From positions 1 to 33,058 of the forward strand of contig JBCCIM010000053.1 in assembly GCA_039111535.1 (NCBI GenBank): 33,058 nucleotides of DNA. Reading direction: 5' to 3'. The notes beneath the pieces were generated by a model, which saw only the letters and a list, made by a program, of their open reading frames with translations, had not been told where the DNA came from and searched no databases. Shown here one piece after another: positions 7,569 through 17,800 of the stretch. The translations under genes and the position numbers were made by a program. The stretch is from Bacteroidota bacterium (GTDB taxonomy: Bacteria; Bacteroidota; Rhodothermia; Rhodothermales; JAHQVL01). Positions within the stretch are counted from its first letter, which is position 1; each line of letters opens with the position of its first letter.

Positions 7569-8654
7569 TTATCCGTTCATGTAGCCCGTATACAAAAAGA
7601 AAATAACAACCAGACTGAGTCCCCACCGGATATAGTTTTCCCGGCGTAACAGGACGTGTTTCATGAGCAATGCACCAATGGGTGCGGCAAACCCATAAAC
7701 CGTAATAAAACCAAGTGCCATGCTTTCCGCCCAGTTACCCATAAATCCGTCAAAATTGAGGGTTCTGATCATTTCCCAGGTGTCACCAAAGAACAGCCCC
7801 AGCACAAGCTTGCCGGCAACGAACACACTGCCAAGCTCCAGATACAGTAAAACTTCTGTCCGGGCTTTTTTATTAAACGGTGCGTAGAGCAGACCGAGCA
7901 ATGGGCGGATGTATAATTTCCACCGCCGGCCCGGTTCATTAAAGTGATAAAATAGCCGCAACCGGTAATCCCAGTGAATCATGCCACCTACAAATGGCCA
8001 TTGGTGCCAGGGAACGAGCATATCGACAAAATTGATCATCAGTACCATGGTTACAACGGCATAGGCGGCGCCGTTATACCCTGAACCTCCAGTGATCGCC
8101 CCCAGCAAAAACCCAAAAAAGAGCAACGCCAAAGCGTCGGCGATAAATTCTCGCCGTTTGCCCCACCGGGTTTGGGGTTTGCCTTTTGGGTTGAGACGCG
8201 CTTGGCCCCAGGCAGGATAATCGAGAAATGCGTCCGGTGTTGCCACAGGTACGTAGTCCATACCGATGGGAGGTTCGTCAGCAGCCTCGCGGCGATCCTG
8301 TTCGGCATTGTATGCCGTAACCATGCTGCGCACTTTTGCAATATCCAGGATCCACCATACCAGTACGCCCCCCAACGTGGCGAGCATCAGGATACCGTAT
8401 CCCACCTGTCCTACATAAAACCTGTGGAGGCCAAGAAAACCGCCCAAATAACACAGCACGCGTGCAATACCCTCATTTTTCCGTCGGTAGGTATGGAGTT
8501 CACGAACTAACTGGTTGTGCACCATCGGGTCAACTTGCTGGTATGGCGCAGCAGGTGCGGCTACAAAAGCCTGCGGCATTGCACGCATCGCATGTGCGGC
8601 TTTGGAGGCAGTATTTTTTAAGATATTGCCCTTTCCTACCCGTTCACTTTCCAT
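7569..8654 (-). CDS. TM2 domain-containing multi-pass membrane protein
   Basis: An integral membrane protein of 361 aa. Residues 63-106 form a TM2 domain: two hydrophobic helices around a short turn with GGFLGLHRFYVG and WWILDI. After a polar stretch (about 107-168) come roughly five more hydrophobic segments, near 170-190, 197-215, 268-290, 312-335 and 343-359. The N-terminal 45 residues are Ala/Pro-rich and probably cytoplasmic. Most TM2 proteins are short, so the long C-terminal membrane portion is unusual; I do not recognise it as a named family. ATG 8654 is the start. It is the first gene of the three-gene minus-strand operon. The function is unknown. Confidence 0.88.
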   Translation of the reverse strand: MESERVGKGNILKNTASKAAHAMRAMPQAFVAAPAAPYQQVDPMVHNQLVRELHTYRRKNEGIARVLCYLGGFLGLHRFYVGQVGYGILMLATLGGVLVWWILDIAKVRSMVTAYNAEQDRREAADEPPIGMDYVPVATPDAFLDYPAWGQARLNPKGKPQTRWGKRREFIADALALLFFGFLLGAITGGSGYNGAAYAVVTMVLMINFVDMLVPWHQWPFVGGMIHWDYRLRLFYHFNEPGRRWKLYIRPLLGLLYAPFNKKARTEVLLYLELGSVFVAGKLVLGLFFGDTWEMIRTLNFDGFMGNWAESMALGFITVYGFAAPIGALLMKHVLLRRENYIRWGLSLVVIFFLYTGYMNG

Positions 8655-8856
8655 TACATACCTTGCTGTTTGCGCCTATGTATTACCCCGATTCGGAAGA
8701 ATGACCTACAAGTCGTAGTGATTTCTCTAGAGCCTTGCCATGTAATTTGCACACAATCGTGACATTTAACAGGTAAGCCTTCTTTTTATTAGTTCACATC
8801 AATCGACGCCCCGGTCCTAAGATAGACTGAAAGCATAAGAAAAATAAGAACACCCC
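8655..8856. promoter_or_regulatory. Divergent intergenic region between the TM2 and TPR-like genes
   Basis: A 202-bp gap between divergent genes that must carry both promoters by layout. A TAATTTG on the plus strand, about 120 bp before the TPR-like ATG, is near the Bacteroidota -7 consensus, but no matching upstream box was found, so it is not called. No terminator or RNA was seen. Confidence 0.35.
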
Positions 8857-9333
8857 ATGCAAGCAATAGCTAGTAGCAACACCACATCCTACAGTACTGC
8901 ATATCGCTTACTCGAAGAGGGTCAATTGGAGGAGGCCGGCATGCTGTTCGGCACCCTCAACTACCATGAACTGTCTCGCGAAGAGGCACTTGCTGCACGC
9001 GTCGAAGCTATTCAGATTGCCATTCTTCAGGAACGGTTCTCTGATGCACTAACCCATGCTGAAGCCGCGCTTCAGATTGCAGAACATGAGCCGCTTATCC
9101 ACCACCTCGCCGGCCGCGCCCGTTGGGAGCAAGGCGATCAGTGGACCGCAGCTGAATCATTTGTATATGCTGCTGAACTCCTGGAAGGCCTCCACGCTGA
9201 ACAGCCACCAGCACAGTACAATGCAGATCCTTCTCAGGTATATTTCATGGCTGCAGAAGCCTGCCGTGCTTTTGAACAACATGCCGAGGCAATGGACTTT
9301 TACCAGCGCGCACATAAATATGCGCTACAATAA
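8857..9333 (+). CDS. TPR-like helical repeat protein
   Basis: A 158-residue soluble protein with no signal peptide. It consists of paired amphipathic helices with TPR-like spacing: AYRLLEEGQLEEAGMLF (16-32), AIQIAILQERFSDALTHAEAAL (about 51-72), HHLAGRARWEQGDQWTAAESF (about 82-102), and a last pair that includes YFMAAEACRAFEQHAEAMDFY. TPR proteins are protein-interaction scaffolds; no partner can be named. It lies alone on the plus strand, divergent from the TM2 operon and 627 bp ahead of the large surface operon. The ATG at 8857 is preceded by an A-rich stretch without a strong Shine-Dalgarno, which is normal in this group. It could be related to Bacteroidota tetratricopeptide proteins that resemble secretion chaperones, but nothing shows this. 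Confidence 0.75.
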   Translation: MQAIASSNTTSYSTAYRLLEEGQLEEAGMLFGTLNYHELSREEALAARVEAIQIAILQERFSDALTHAEAALQIAEHEPLIHHLAGRARWEQGDQWTAAESFVYAAELLEGLHAEQPPAQYNADPSQVYFMAAEACRAFEQHAEAMDFYQRAHKYALQ

Positions 9334-9403
9334 CAGTATATGATTAAACAACTACTATAAGTAATTACAGGCTACCCGCCAAAACCGGAACTGTGCCCCC
9401 CGA

Positions 9404-9419
9404 CCTATCGTACGTTAGG
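9404..9419. promoter_or_regulatory. 16-bp near-perfect palindrome, candidate operator
   Basis: The sequence reads CCTA-T-CGTACG-T-TAGG: outer 4-bp arms, one T/T mismatch, and a CGTACG core, so it is symmetrical except at one position. It ends one base before the next inverted repeat. Its size fits a dimeric repressor or activator site. The regulator is unknown. Confidence 0.4.
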
Positions 9420-9420
9420 C

Positions 9421-9454
9421 TGTTCTAAACCACACTTCTTGTCGCTTTAGAACA
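9421..9454. repeat. 9-bp perfect inverted repeat with 16-nt spacer
   Basis: TGTTCTAAA (9421-9429) is the exact reverse complement of TTTAGAACA (9446-9454). It could be a protein-binding site or an RNA hairpin. There is no T tract after it, so it is not a good intrinsic terminator for the TPR-like gene 90 bp upstream. Confidence 0.55.
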
Positions 9455-9863
9455 ACAGTAGTTTAACCGCACTCAAGGCACTTTTCCTGCGAACTACTTT
9501 TAAGAATCTGTGCCGCCCACGGCGCGCATTCATTGATCTAACTAACACGTTCTTCTAGTCACTGCGCATTCTAGCAGCTTTCGTTCGATAGCAAACTCTT
9601 TTGTCCAGTTCTTCTGTTTTTTCGCATCCTTGAAAGTAAGTGGATTTTCACAATTAACCTGGCCGGCAGAAGCACCCGCAAATGCCCCATCAAATCCCTT
9701 ACAGACGCGATTTAGACCACTTTCAAGAGATCTCCTTTGCTTTGAGCCAAAGACGCAGAAGCAGTGCGCATAAGACTTAAAAAATTACTATTTCAAGCGC
9801 TTATCGTGTGCATCTGATGGGGACCTATCCTCTTGTATTTCCTACGCCTCGGCCCTAAAACCC

Positions 9864-9887
9864 CGGTCCTGCCGGAAACAGGAGCCG
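9864..9887 (+). ncRNA. Stem-loop in the operon leader
   Basis: CGGTCCTG (9864-9871) can pair with CAGGA-G-CCG (9879-9887), giving eight base pairs with one bulged G and a 7-nt loop (CCGGAAA). It lies 74 nt before the operon's first ATG. It may be a structured leader element; it matches no riboswitch that I know. Confidence 0.35.
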
Positions 9888-9923
9888 TCAGATTCGCCAA
9901 CATCTTGCTGATGCTGGCTATTC

Positions 9924-9946
9924 TGCATTCAGGCCTTGCCTGAGCA
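9924..9946 (+). promoter_or_regulatory. Stem-loop immediately upstream of the ribosome-binding site
   Basis: TCAGGC-CTT-GCCTGA (9929-9943) is a perfect 6-bp stem, extended by TGC/GCA (9924-9926 with 9944-9946) across a 2-nt bulge. It ends one base before the AAGGGA, so it could influence ribosome access to the operon's first gene. Confidence 0.4.
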
Positions 9947-9947
9947 T

Positions 9948-9953
9948 AAGGGA
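9948..9953 (+). promoter_or_regulatory. Ribosome-binding site for the outer-membrane protein gene
   Basis: AAGGGA lies seven bases before ATG 9961. It supports that start even though it leaves an unusually long n-region (about 22 aa) ahead of the signal peptide core. Confidence 0.6.
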
Positions 9954-9960
9954 TTCAAGG

Positions 9961-11787
9961 ATGATATTCCGCACTGGTATGCGCAGCCTAATTGATGAAT
10001 TAGTCATTATTAACAGTTTCAGCAAATTGCGTCGCTCTCCGTTTCAATTTCTCTTTATCATTTCCAGCTTCGTTCTCGTGTTCGGATCTGCGTGGCCGTC
10101 CCAGGCCGATGCACAATCCCGACGCCCTTCGACCGTTTGGGGGCCCGTTACGCTGGGCGGTACCGTGGGCTTTTCTACAGAAGCTTACAGCGCTAGCGGT
10201 ATCAATGCGCGCCGGCCCAATGGAAGCGGGCGGCTATTTGGTAAAACGAGCGCGTCTATCAAGGATGTCCGGTACGGACTCGACTTCCTCCTTTCCACGG
10301 AAGACGATCGATTGCGTCAATCGCTCAACCGTGTTGCCGCTTCTGTTGCTTACAACAACTGGGATGCTACAGTGGGCGACTTCAGCCCTCGCTTGAATAA
10401 ATATGGATTAAATGGCGCCACCGTCCGCGGTGCTTCGCTTTCTTATGCGCCCGGTGATCTTTATTTCTCCTTTATGGCCGGCAGGTCTCGCCGCGCTGTT
10501 GACACCGGCGTAGGTGCACTCATCAGGCGCCCGGCGTTTGATCGAAATCTTTTCTCTGCCAGCGTAGGCGTGGGCCCCAAAACAGCAAACCACTTCCACT
10601 TGCAAGGACTCATTGCGCGCGACAAAGAGACTTCGCTTTCCACAGAAACAGCGGCACAGCCGGCTGAAAACGTAAGCTTCACGCCCTCTTTTGGCCTGTT
10701 CTTGCTTGAAAACAGCCTCGAAATCCGTGGCGAACTCACAGGATCTGCCTTCACGCGTGACGTGCGCGCAGCTGAAACAAGTGGTGATCTAACCCCTTCT
10801 TTCTTTGGCCTGTTTACACCGCGCGTTGGAAGCCGGTTTGATTATGCCAGCGATTTCAGCGCACGATACAGCATACAGGATTTCTCAGCGTCGGTCAGCG
10901 AAACGCTGGATCAGCTCACTATCCTCACGTCTTACAGCCGCGTAGCACCCGGATTCACGTCGTTGGGCCGGCCCTACACACGCAGCGATCAGGCAGTCTT
11001 TCGTTTCCAGCCCCAGGCCCGCCTGCTCAACAACAAAATGCAGGTGGCCCTCGACGTTACCAGCCGGCGGAACAACCTCGACAACAACCGCACAGCAACC
11101 CTCAAGCGCAATCAGATCGGCCTCTCAACCCAGGCACAATTGTCTGACGAATTCTTTTTGAATGCCTCCTTTATCCGCCTGGCAAATAACAACAACCCGC
11201 TGAGCAGCGACCCCGTGTTTGCACCACTCGAGCAACGGCTGCTTTCACGTTCCCTGATGTTAGCGCCCGTGTTAACGCGCGCCATCAATGGCCTGACGCA
11301 CAGATTTTCGCTCACCACAACATTCCAGTCGCTTAGCGACAAAACAGAACGCAGCGATAATGCGCCGCGGCCTACCATTGATTTCAATAACACCTCTACC
11401 ACATTGGGGCATCATGTGATTCTGGCGTCCGGACTTGCACTCAACAGCAGTTTGAGCCTCGTGAACAGCAAAGCGCCCTCAACAGATGTGAAAGCAGTAG
11501 GTGTTGTAGCCGGCGGTAGCTATGGCTTTTTCAACAGAAAATTAAATGTGAACCTGACGGGTGGATTGTCTCGCACAACCCTCACGTTCCAGCGCTTGCT
11601 GGAAGCAGAAGCGGCAATGCAAGAAACAGAAAAATCTACCCAGCTCACCTTCTCCCTGACCGGCACGTATCGCGTGACGCTCCGGGATGTGATCCGGCTT
11701 TCCGTGCGAGGTCTGTCAACCAACCAGCCCCTGCGCGGCAACTTTCAGGAAATTCAGTCAACACTCCGATTTGAACATCGGTTTTAA
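9961..11787 (+). CDS. Putative outer-membrane beta-barrel protein
   Basis: A 608-aa exported protein. The Sec signal has its hydrophobic core at about 29-43 and probable cleavage after ADA (residue 51). The mature part is full of alternating polar/hydrophobic strands with aromatic ends (YLVKR-free, e.g. LSYAPGDLYFSFMAG, FSARYSIQDFSASVSE, LNVNLTGGLSR) and lacks Cys. It ends in FEHRF, with a terminal phenylalanine as in outer-membrane barrels inserted by the Bam complex. VGDFSPRLNKYGLNGA (about 138-153) is a distinctive segment. It is first in the four-gene cluster, 33 bp ahead of the giant gene, so it may anchor or export its partners. It is much longer than PorP/SprF barrels (about 300 aa) and I do not assign it to that family. 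The molecular role is unknown. Confidence 0.75.
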   Translation: MIFRTGMRSLIDELVIINSFSKLRRSPFQFLFIISSFVLVFGSAWPSQADAQSRRPSTVWGPVTLGGTVGFSTEAYSASGINARRPNGSGRLFGKTSASIKDVRYGLDFLLSTEDDRLRQSLNRVAASVAYNNWDATVGDFSPRLNKYGLNGATVRGASLSYAPGDLYFSFMAGRSRRAVDTGVGALIRRPAFDRNLFSASVGVGPKTANHFHLQGLIARDKETSLSTETAAQPAENVSFTPSFGLFLLENSLEIRGELTGSAFTRDVRAAETSGDLTPSFFGLFTPRVGSRFDYASDFSARYSIQDFSASVSETLDQLTILTSYSRVAPGFTSLGRPYTRSDQAVFRFQPQARLLNNKMQVALDVTSRRNNLDNNRTATLKRNQIGLSTQAQLSDEFFLNASFIRLANNNNPLSSDPVFAPLEQRLLSRSLMLAPVLTRAINGLTHRFSLTTTFQSLSDKTERSDNAPRPTIDFNNTSTTLGHHVILASGLALNSSLSLVNSKAPSTDVKAVGVVAGGSYGFFNRKLNVNLTGGLSRTTLTFQRLLEAEAAMQETEKSTQLTFSLTGTYRVTLRDVIRLSVRGLSTNQPLRGNFQEIQSTLRFEHRF

Positions 11788-11820
11788 TCCCCCAACAGTT
11801 TACGTACAAGCAGCAGTTGA

Positions 11821-14800
11821 ATGCAGCGATTTTCGCCGACACATAGCACCCGATGCCATAGCCTGTGCACAGCAGTGGTATTTGCCATGCTCGTGCACCT
11901 GGGCCTGATTCTGCCAGAACTTGGTCTGCAGCAAGCCCATGCCCAGGGGACAGCCCAGGTTGTCTTCACCGGTATCCCTCCCGTTTTGTCTTCGCCCTAT
12001 ATCGCAGACCTCGAACGGAGCTACCAGCAAGGCTTGTTTACGACGCAGTTTATCTACGTGAGCCCAAGCCGACAGCCACAAAATTTCCGGTTCCGGCTTA
12101 CGCTGGAAGTAAACGGGGAAACGCGTATCGACATGACGTCGGAAGCCAACGCGTACACGCCCGGCATCCACGTCTACCGCACCTTTGACGATCCGCCGGC
12201 CATTGAATTTCCGCTGCCCTACGAAGAACTGATCCAATTGCTCAACGCAAGTGTTGATCAATCGGGCCTGCTGCCTGAAGGTGACTATGTGCTTAGCATC
12301 GAACCACTTGTTGATGATGAATTGGCCCTCATCCCTTCCGTACCGGGCATGGCTTTCTTCAGTGTACGCTATGCTGAGCCTCCCCTGCTCCTCACGCCAC
12401 TCGATCAAACCGCGTTAAACTCTCAGTTTCCCGTGTTCTCCTGGACCCCTGTTACGGGCGCCCCTTTCACGAGCACATTCGAATATGAATTGTTGATTGT
12501 TGAAGTCTTTCCGGGACAAGCGCCCTACCAGGCACTCGAAAGCAACATCCCACTGGTACAAGAAGGCCTCGTTGGACAAACGGCCTTTGTTTACACGCTT
12601 GCCGAGTTGCCGCTTGAAGAAGGTAAAAACTACGCCTGGCAGGTTCGCGCACGCGACGTAAACGAGCAAATGCCAATTCTCGACCAGGGTGAAACAGAGT
12701 TTTACACGTTCACTGTTGGTCAAGACGGACTTGGATCCATGATCACAGCCTGGAGCTTCCCTGTCAGTGATCCTTTCCTGATTTATGATTTTGAGGATAG
12801 CGCGGACATCGATCCCGCAGACACAGAAATTTTCATAGATGGTGCGCTGCCCATTGAGCTCATGGGACTCGGGAGCGAGGCGCAATTCGACAAACTGCTC
12901 ATTGACGCAGAAACGCAATCTATTATTGAAGGCAGCATCACATTTCGTGAAGCCATTGCCCTTGAAGTGGCTATAAACCCGCTTTCAGACGCACTCACCG
13001 GATATCGCGCGGTGCCATCTGGTGAAGCCCTTGAACTCCCTGATGGCCTGCTCCTCGAGCTTGGCGCAGATGTATTCATTGACCGCAACGGATTGCACCC
13101 GAGAGGCACCCAAAAGGCAATTGTCTCCTATACGGGTCTGCCAAAAACAGAGTGGACGGCTACATATTCTGGTGACTTCACCCTCAACTTCGCGCCATTC
13201 CAAATCTCCCGGGGCCGTGTAGATTTTGCTGCTGGCGGCGTTGCCCAAGCATACGCAGACGAGACTGGGTTTCACTTGATCGACCAGAGCGACCCCGTCA
13301 TCGCCCAAATCCCGGACCGACTACAATTGCCGGATGAGCAGGTTGCTTTTATTGATCTCAAACGGGCAGGACAATCGCTGGTTGACATAGAACCGGCCGC
13401 TGGCGGGCAATTCAGTGTCACCGGCAAACCCGGTGTACCACTCCATCTTGCCTTGCCAGGCCTCGACCGGATTACACCTGATGCAGCGCATCACTTCACT
13501 GCCTCACTGGAAGATGTAGTTATCGACGCCCAGACCGGACAACTGGTGAGTGGGCAGATTACAGCAACACCTGATGAAACTGCAGCCTACATCACGCTTG
13601 ATGCCCTTGGGTTGCCCATCGCACCAACAGCATTCAAAACACGGCATACCGACACAGGAGTCAAAATCGATATTGAAGGACAGCTTACCCTTTTTGGGCA
13701 ACCCCTTCGAAATGCTGAGCCCATACAGTTTACGATGGATGAAGCCGGCGTAGTCACCGGTGCCATCGATCTTGCCGAAGCAGATGCCTACATTTTCCTG
13801 GATGGCGAAGCCGGCAACGTTAGCATGGATATCACTGACGCCCAGGGCATGTTACGCGTACCGCTCAATGCCTTTGCGCCAGCTCAGGGCGGTTTCGACG
13901 TTACCGGTACCTTCAACCTGAACAAAGGGGATAACGTTGTTGCTGCAGCAGCCCTCAACTTCTACTACACTGGGGAAGGACGGGTAGCCATTGATTCGTT
14001 TGCGCCAATTGAAAATGAAAGCAACTCCCGCTCCATATCGCTAAATGGCGCCGGCCTGCAAGTAGATAAAATTGAGGCGCTCGATCTTTACTACACCCAT
14101 GGACAGCCCGTCCGGTATGTTGCAGATTTACAGGCCAGTTTAATGCCTTTTAACGGCACGTCCAGGCTTGCACTTCCGCTTACGGGTGTTGAACTGCACC
14201 AGCACAAATTCTATATCCCTGCACAAGAAGCCCATCCGGGTACACCTGGGTTCACCTATTTTGCTCGCAAGGCAGGCCCAGCTACCCTCAGCCTGCTTGC
14301 CTATCGCATTCCAACGACCCTGGTTGCGAGAAAAAGCGAAAATGGATCGGCCACCGTCACGCCTTATTACGATTTTGAAGTAAACCTGCGGGATGCTGCT
14401 GGCTTCCCAGATGGCTTTGCTGATTTGCCACTTACACTGCAGGATGCGCAGATTGTAGACGGACTGGTTAGCGGCAACATCTTGCCTTACACACCGGCGA
14501 AAGGCAGCCTTACGCTTCCAATGGAAGCCGGTGTATTTAACGCACACGCTATTTCCGGTGCTTTTGCCGTAACGGATGACGCACAGGCGTTCGTCGTTTC
14601 CGCGCACGGCACGCTCGACCTCTCCGGAGCCATTACGGGAAGCACACAGCCGTGCGCTGTGCCAGACCTGACCCTCACAATTAATGCAGCAGGCGAAATT
14701 TCTGGCAACGCCACACCTTTTGCCCCATGTACTACATTTTCGCTTGGCCCTGTTGCAGCCGGTTTTGAAGAAGCCGAACTGGCAATCACCACGGATGAGA

Positions 14801-17800
14801 CAGGCCGGCGTTACCTCCTTTCAGGCGAGGTAACATCAATTAGCCGCAGAGGATCACGTCAAACAGCTGCCGCAACAGGACCGCTGGTACTCGACTTGCT
14901 AACTGGCGATGTGCAAGAAGCTGACGTGCAAATTGAACGCCTGCTCTGGGAATTCCCGGTAACAGCCCCACGCTACCAGATCAGCGTTGAAGAAACGCAT
15001 TTGACGGCAGAAGGCTTTGCCCTTGCAAACGATAGTACGGTTGCAATCACCGACATTAATACAGCAGACGCCTTTTTCCTCCGGCCGCAGGGCGACTTCC
15101 GGCTGGGCCTGCACCCTGGAAAGGCTAACAAAGGCAGTGCTGCACTTATGCCGCGCAATAATCCATCTGGCGTAAGGATTGCAACACTCGATGCAGACGG
15201 ATTTCATCTCCAGACAGCCGACAATCTGCTGCCTGAACGCATCGAGTTACCCGGCGCATTTGGCGCCTACCTCGACCTCGTACAGGCAGGCGAGGATGAC
15301 ATTGCGCTTGGAAAATCGGCAAACAAAGGCAACCGGACCCTGGAAACAGCTGATGAAGCCACTGTAAATCTTGTGATTCCGCAACTGGGCACCAGCCTTG
15401 CTATCCCTGTTGCCTTTGCCATCGAATTGACAGAAGGGCTCGCCTACGCCGGCGGCACCATCGAACACGACCTTGCCAATCGCCCTGTCAAGCTATTCAC
15501 TGGCGATTCCCCCCTGCTCATTACCGGAGTTCGCTACGACGACGAATCCAAACAACTTTCCCTGACGGGCCAACTGAAGGTCCCTGCATCTTTTACAGGA
15601 GATGAAGACGATCCGGACTTAGAAGTTGAAACCACACTGGCATTGTTCGCCAATGGCCTTGCTTCTGTTGATATGGAAGCGGCTACTTACGCCCTACACA
15701 GCGGCACCCTATCCCTGTCGCCACACTCAGCACATGTCATGCGTGCTTCGGGTGCATTACGGTTGACACTAAACGGCGCAATTGATAGTCCGGTACTGAA
15801 CCATGCCAACGTTGATTCTGCCCCACTTGGGTTTGAAGCAACTTATGCCTCTACGGCTACTGCATGGGCGCTTGCCGCTGTTGCGCCGGCAACGCAAAAA
15901 ATTGCCATTGACCAGGCCACATTGTTGCTTGATCCTTCAACTCCGCCTGTGCTGAGCGCCGCCCCCATGCCCGTTCTCGAACTGACCGGCGCGCTCGTCA
16001 TGCCCGCAACCATAAGCCAGGATTTTGTTTCAGAAGTTGCAATGGAAATTGGGCCGGGCGGCGTCTATGTCACCCAACTTGGCGAGTTTGATGCGCCCCA
16101 ATCTTTTTTCAACGGATTCCTGACAGCTTACCTCGAAGCTGCTGACATCTTTTACGACGCCGCTGAGCAAACGCTGGTCACTACCATTGATGGTGCTTTT
16201 GCGCCGGCATTGAGCCTGAATAACAATTCAGAAACGCACCATACCTTTGGCACGCCGACAGACCTGTTGCCATTTTCTGGCATTGAACTGTCGACAAACG
16301 GCGCAATAACGCTGCGCGATTCCAGCTTCGGGCGCAATACAACCAGCAGTACCGAAGAACTCAGGTTACTGGCGGATCTCCCACGCATCCCTGTAATTTC
16401 TCAGCATTTCTGGATTGAAGAACTGATCCTGAAAGCCGTGGACGGAGAACTAATGCTTGGCGTCGAAGGCACGGTGCGCTTGCCTACGCCTGATGGCCGG
16501 CGGGTGTTACTCGGCAACCAGACCATCGATGAAACCACGGCCAGCCTCTACTCAGACCGCATGCCGGTTGCCCTGACCTTAAACAGCAAGGGCCAGTCCC
16601 TCACCATGAAAGGCACCGCCAGCCAGCCTGTTTTGATGGCGAACAACCTGGAAACAGATGAAAACGCAACACAACGCGGGTTCAACATCAACGGTGCATA
16701 TCTGCATTTCAACCCGCAGTTCGCCGCAGATAACAGAATACACAGCGCGGCGTCGTTGCAGGTCCCAACAGGTGCCGTTAGCACAGATTCTACCGGGGAA
16801 GCGTTGCACGCTGCGATCAACTTTGGCGATGGCGTAAGCACGCGCCGGCACCCGGGTATCATCATTGCCCAGGCAAAGCAACAGCAATACCTTGTGGCAG
16901 AACAGCCGGCAGCCAATCGCCCGGCCTTTACACTATCGGAAGAACTATTTGATACGGAAATCCAGACCCTGGCACTGCCAAATCCGGAAGTGCCGACGGT
17001 TACGCTGGGCGGCCTGAGCCGGCTCAAAGTACCTGGGCTTGCCGGCGTTTTTCCGGTTGACAACATTACCCTCGCCCCTGAAGGCATACAGTCGCTCGGC
17101 CAGTCTGCAGGTCCCGCAGGCATTACGTTTGGGCAATCGGGGCTCTTTGAAGTAGGCTGCGTAAACCTTGGCATTAACGGTCGTGCAAGCAATGAACCCG
17201 GGTTTTCGGGTGCTGGCGCTACAACTTCCAGCACTGTCTCGCGCATCCAGTTTGGCGCTGTCTGTGGAGACAGCCTGTCGATGACCTTGACGGATAAATA
17301 CCTGCATGGCACCTACAGTAACCTGATCATCAGGAAAAATGGTGCAGCGCCGGCAGCTCAGTTCACCAGTACAACAATTAATTTGAATCAACTGGGGGCG
17401 GTAACGGGCAACCTGACAACGACGCGTGACACCACAGTAGCTGCCCTTGCCCTGGAGGGTACAACTACCTTCCGCGGCATCCGGTTAGGTACCACCGGTA
17501 CCCTCAGAGAAATTGACGGCAAAAGTAGCCTTGGCATGTTGTTTAATCCATCGACGAGTACCCTCGATCTGCTCGATGGCGCCGCTACTGCATCGCTTGC
17601 CGGCGGTGGCCTCTTTTTGAATCCAACAGCAAGTGACCTGGCGCTGGTCGACCTGGCGCTCAACGAACGTAGCAACAACGGATTTTCATCCAACAAACCA
17701 GCCGGCTTCTCTCATACTGGCCTCCACGCCATTTTACCTGTTGAGTTACAACTCGCAAACGGCGAAATCCCGGTATTAAGTGGCACCGGACTCATGGAAG

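Larger units (their letters stand above)
9334..9960 (+). other. 627-bp gene-free leader upstream of the surface-protein operon
   Basis: No convincing gene was found on either strand. The region holds at least four dyad symmetries listed separately: a 16-bp near-palindrome (9404-9419), a 9-bp inverted repeat (9421-9454), a stem-loop (9864-9887) and another next to the start codon (9924-9946). Two short perfect palindromes are also present, GAGATCTC (9727-9734) and AAGCGCTT (9795-9802). It probably contains the promoter and a long 5' untranslated region of the 22-kb operon. No known riboswitch class was recognised. Confidence 0.6.

Noticed and set aside
9630-9660. TTGAAA with an AT-rich box 17 bp downstream as a promoter of the surface operon
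   Set aside because: The downstream box fits neither the sigma-70 nor the Bacteroidota consensus well; likely chance.
9813-9960. Known riboswitch (c-di-GMP, cobalamin, SAM or TPP) in the leader
   Set aside because: The stems are present, but none of the conserved core sequences of these classes could be matched.
9961-11787. Assignment of the barrel as PorP/SprF of the T9SS
   Set aside because: It is about twice the usual length and I see no family-specific motif, so only a general barrel call is justified.
16548-17312. Antisense open frame of 254 codons inside the giant gene
   Set aside because: Ser/Arg/Pro/Cys-rich composition typical of antisense reading; no start signal and no family motif.
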